Source: an uncultured Ruminococcus sp. (GTDB lineage: Bacteria; Bacillota; Clostridia; Lachnospirales; Lachnospiraceae). From it: DNA of 64,000 nt. The stretch is from the NCBI GenBank assembly GCA_900541505.1, contig UQKK01000009.1:1-64000 (forward strand). Direction: 5' to 3'. The notes beneath the pieces were generated by a model that did not search any database, was not told where the DNA came from, and saw only the letters and a list, made by a program, of their open reading frames with translations. Below are positions 62,060 through 64,000 of the stretch, in pieces. A program made the translations under genes and the position numbers. Position 1 is the stretch's first letter. The number at the start of each line of letters is the position of its first letter.

Positions 62060-62731
62060 TCATCCCTTCCCATTCAGCCCGCGAATCAGCAGGGCGGTCC
62101 GGTCCCAGTGCTCTTTAATAAGGATAGATGCCGAGTAACCATCCTTCATCTCCAACGCCTGAATCAGCCGTTCATGTTCGCTGATAGAATCCTCCAGAGG
62201 TGTGTCCCGAAAGAAACCGTATTCCAGCCTTTGAATATGTATCCACAATACTTCGCAGAAATCCATGATATATTCGTTGCCCGCCGCTTCTAAAATACAG
62301 CTGTGAAACGCCTTATCCGCCTTCAGTATCGCCATGGGCTTATCCTGCTCCTTTACACATTCCGTAAAATTATCACTCAAATCCCGCAGACGGCTGATAT
62401 GCGCCGGAGTAATCTTCTCCACGGCAAGATTGATGGCAAGCTGCTGCAGCATCGCCATCGGCAGATACCATTTCTCAATATCATCTGTCTCTATCTCTGT
62501 CACCATAGTCGCTTTTCCCGGATAGGACTTTATCAGCTTCTGCCCTTCCAGAAGCTGCAGTGCCTCCCTTACCGGAGTCCTGCTCATATTAAAATATTCT
62601 GCTATCTCAACATCCGAGATTTTCTCACCTGGTTTCAGCTGTCCTTCGATTATCCAGTCCTTAACAGTCTCATATACCTTTTGTTTGGCAGATGTCCTCT
62701 CAAAAGGCACTTCATGATTTGGCAGCGGCAT
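62060..62731 (-). CDS. GntR-family regulator, FadR/FCD subfamily
   Basis: 223-residue regulator with an N-terminal winged helix (KISDVEIAEYFNMSRTPVREAL near 35-57) and an all-helical FCD effector domain whose metal-ligand His residues can be placed in FHSCILEAAGN and SEHERLIQAL. Such proteins usually govern sugar-acid or organic-acid catabolism. The ATG at 62731 follows GAGGGG by eight bases and is preferred to GTG at 62740. It is divergent from the RpiR gene; its targets are probably outside the window. Confidence 0.87.
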   Translation of the reverse strand: MPLPNHEVPFERTSAKQKVYETVKDWIIEGQLKPGEKISDVEIAEYFNMSRTPVREALQLLEGQKLIKSYPGKATMVTEIETDDIEKWYLPMAMLQQLAINLAVEKITPAHISRLRDLSDNFTECVKEQDKPMAILKADKAFHSCILEAAGNEYIMDFCEVLWIHIQRLEYGFFRDTPLEDSISEHERLIQALEMKDGYSASILIKEHWDRTALLIRGLNGKG

Positions 62732-62824
62732 GTATAACACCCCTCTTTCTCTATATTCAAGATAATAACAGAATTTTTCCGCACAATCCAGATTTTTATA
62801 GAATTTTCACCTTTTTTGCCCGCA

Positions 62825-62854
62825 TTGACACCTTCCTTCTGTCAATGTTAGAAT
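62825..62854 (+). promoter_or_regulatory. Promoter of the RpiR gene with overlapping inverted repeat
   Basis: TTGACA (62825-62830), 18 bases and TAGAAT (62849-62854). TTGACA-N9-TGTCAA (62825-62845) is an exact inverted repeat covering the -35, a candidate operator for either neighbouring regulator. Confidence 0.7.
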
Positions 62855-62889
62855 GTAAGTAATATTTTAGCTGAAAGCGGGGAAAAGAC

Positions 62890-63735
62890 ATGTCAAATTT
62901 TATACAGGATTTAAGAATCCATTATGACGCGTTTACACGCTCACAGAAAATCATTGCTGATTATCTCGCAGAGAATCTCAATGACATTGCTTTTTGCACA
63001 CTGGAGGAGATTGCCGAAAAAATCAATGTCAGCACAACTACCATCATCCGGTTTTCCCGGACACTTGGATATACCGGATATACAGAGATGCAAAAAGACA
63101 TTCAGAGCAACATACAGAACAAAGTAGGGCTTCCCGAACGTCTCTCCAGCCGAAAATTTTATCCCGACAACACCCTGCTCTCCGATTCTTTTCAAAATGA
63201 TATCCATAATATTCAGCATACGATGGAGACGCAGAATAATGATGATTTAAAAGCGGTCATCCAGATTGTGTCCCAGGCAGAAAATGTATATATACTGGGC
63301 ATGAGAAGTTCTTTCTCTATTTCCTGCTATCTGGCTTCACGTTTAAGTGAAATACGGGAGAATGTACATCTCATTCAATCTGTGGGTATGCTTTACCCGG
63401 AAGAAATTGTGAGCGCAAAAAAGGGGGATGTATGTATCGCTTATCTCTTCCCCCGCTATTCCAAGCTAAGCACCACCATCCTCTCCTGGCTGAAAAATGA
63501 AGGGGTAAAGATTATTCTTTTCACCAGCCAGAATTACAGCGCTGTGCAGGGATACGGGGATATCATCCTGCCCTGCTCCATCTCCAGCCTCACATACAAG
63601 AACTCCTACGCTGCGCCGCTGTGCCTCTCCAACTATCTCATCACGGCAATCACACAGAATCATTTCGACGAGGCGCAGCGTATGCTGAAGAAGACAGAGT
63701 CCATATTAAATCAGGGGTTCTATCTGGGGCTGTGA
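62890..63735 (+). CDS. RpiR/MurR-family transcriptional regulator
   Basis: 281-residue regulator: N-terminal helix-turn-helix (LEEIAEKINVSTTTIIRFSRTLGYTGY-like region, residues 35-70) and a C-terminal SIS sugar-phosphate-binding domain (about 110-250, with VYILGMRSSFSIS). It probably responds to a phosphosugar. The gene stands at the right edge, so its controlled operon is likely beyond base 64000. Confidence 0.9.
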   Translation: MSNFIQDLRIHYDAFTRSQKIIADYLAENLNDIAFCTLEEIAEKINVSTTTIIRFSRTLGYTGYTEMQKDIQSNIQNKVGLPERLSSRKFYPDNTLLSDSFQNDIHNIQHTMETQNNDDLKAVIQIVSQAENVYILGMRSSFSISCYLASRLSEIRENVHLIQSVGMLYPEEIVSAKKGDVCIAYLFPRYSKLSTTILSWLKNEGVKIILFTSQNYSAVQGYGDIILPCSISSLTYKNSYAAPLCLSNYLITAITQNHFDEAQRMLKKTESILNQGFYLGL

Positions 63736-64000
63736 TTCAGAAAGAAAATAAAAAAGGAGTACTGTCATCCTATGTGTCAATAGAACAAAGTGGGTAAGCG
63801 GAACTCTCGCGCCGAGTGCGGTCGCTTTATCGACAAACTTCCACTTCGCGCGAGTGCGCATCCCTCTTCAAAGAATCCGAAAAGCGCAGCAGCGCGCGGT
63901 ACTATGCTTCGCTCCCGCCCGAAAAAAGAACAGGCAGCCCTGTTTGGGGCCGGGGGTAGATTAGAATCTGCGGATCCTTTTTTTCTGTCATTTTCACCGC
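63736..64000. other. Intergenic region with GC-rich direct repeats, nature unknown
   Basis: No convincing gene. It holds two similar GC-rich stretches, TCTCGCGCCGAGTGCG (63805-63820) and CTTCGCGCGAGTGCG (63844-63858), further GCGC-rich sequence to about 63920, and a T-run near 63980 after GGATCC. The composition differs from the flanking gene and could be a dispersed repeat or the leader of the next operon. Confidence 0.5.

Noticed and set aside
1..64000. CRISPR arrays, rRNA operons, prophage modules
   Set aside because: No regularly spaced repeats, no rRNA-like sequence and no phage structural or packaging genes were seen.

Overview
This window looks like chromosome from a low-to-mid GC Firmicute of class Clostridia, most likely a gut Lachnospiraceae. 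The main grounds are the gene order murE-priA-def-fmt-peptidase-rsmB-rlmN-prpC-prkC-rsgA-rpe-thiN, which matches the classic Firmicute cluster, a CIRCE-controlled clpB, sigma-A style promoters, strong AGGAGG ribosome binding sites, and obligate-anaerobe enzymes such as an iron-sulfur serine dehydratase. No rRNA, tRNA, CRISPR array or prophage was recognised. The species call is inference from content; no database was searched.

Layout. (1) 0-10.3 kb is an accessory catabolic island. A minus-strand operon holds a PfkB kinase, an ADP-ribosylglycohydrolase-fold (ARH) enzyme, an ABC uptake system whose binding protein carries an in-frame stop, a second larger ARH fusion, and a nucleoside-phosphorylase-like enzyme. 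It is divergent from a HutC-type GntR regulator and a 5-formyl-THF-cyclo-ligase-like gene. Related palindromic operators (ATGTATAC type) overlap all three promoters, so this looks like one regulon for a riboside-like compound. (2) 10.4-23.9 kb is the housekeeping operon for cell wall, translation and Ser/Thr phosphorylation. It contains a 16-bp perfect palindrome inside rsgA, a 46-bp tandem duplication at the rsmB-rlmN junction and a repeat insertion in fmt. (3) 24-28.8 kb has an orphan RelB antitoxin beside a toxin stump, a single-chain serine dehydratase, an XRE-cupin regulator and a BCCT carrier. (4) 28.9-34.6 kb is clpB-dinB-acyltransferase behind a CIRCE element, then an intact RelE/RelB pair. 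(5) 34.7-41 kb is an SLC13-CapA-M20-M20 operon divergent from a LysR regulator.

(6) 41-58.2 kb is mostly core: hemerythrin, nudC, lspA, a zinc-ribbon protein with an LEA-like 11-residue repeat tail, a Csp-like subtilase, a UbiB kinase, a phasin-like protein, dgkA (probable TTG start), a Na+/H+ antiporter, a ClpX-like unfoldase with altered loops, NAD-dependent ligase, a pseudouridine synthase, and an SGNH/MBOAT/DHHW O-acylation operon preceded by a leader with competing hairpins. (7) 58.3-62 kb is an AT-rich insert: a two-gene type II restriction-modification system and an IS630-family element with a split transposase. (8) 62-64 kb ends with divergent FadR-type GntR and RpiR regulators, presumably belonging to sugar or acid-sugar genes outside the window.

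Most start codons were chosen from Shine-Dalgarno spacing. Functions are family-level assignments from motifs read by eye. Substrates of the carriers and of the ARH/phosphorylase pathway cannot be read from the sequence.
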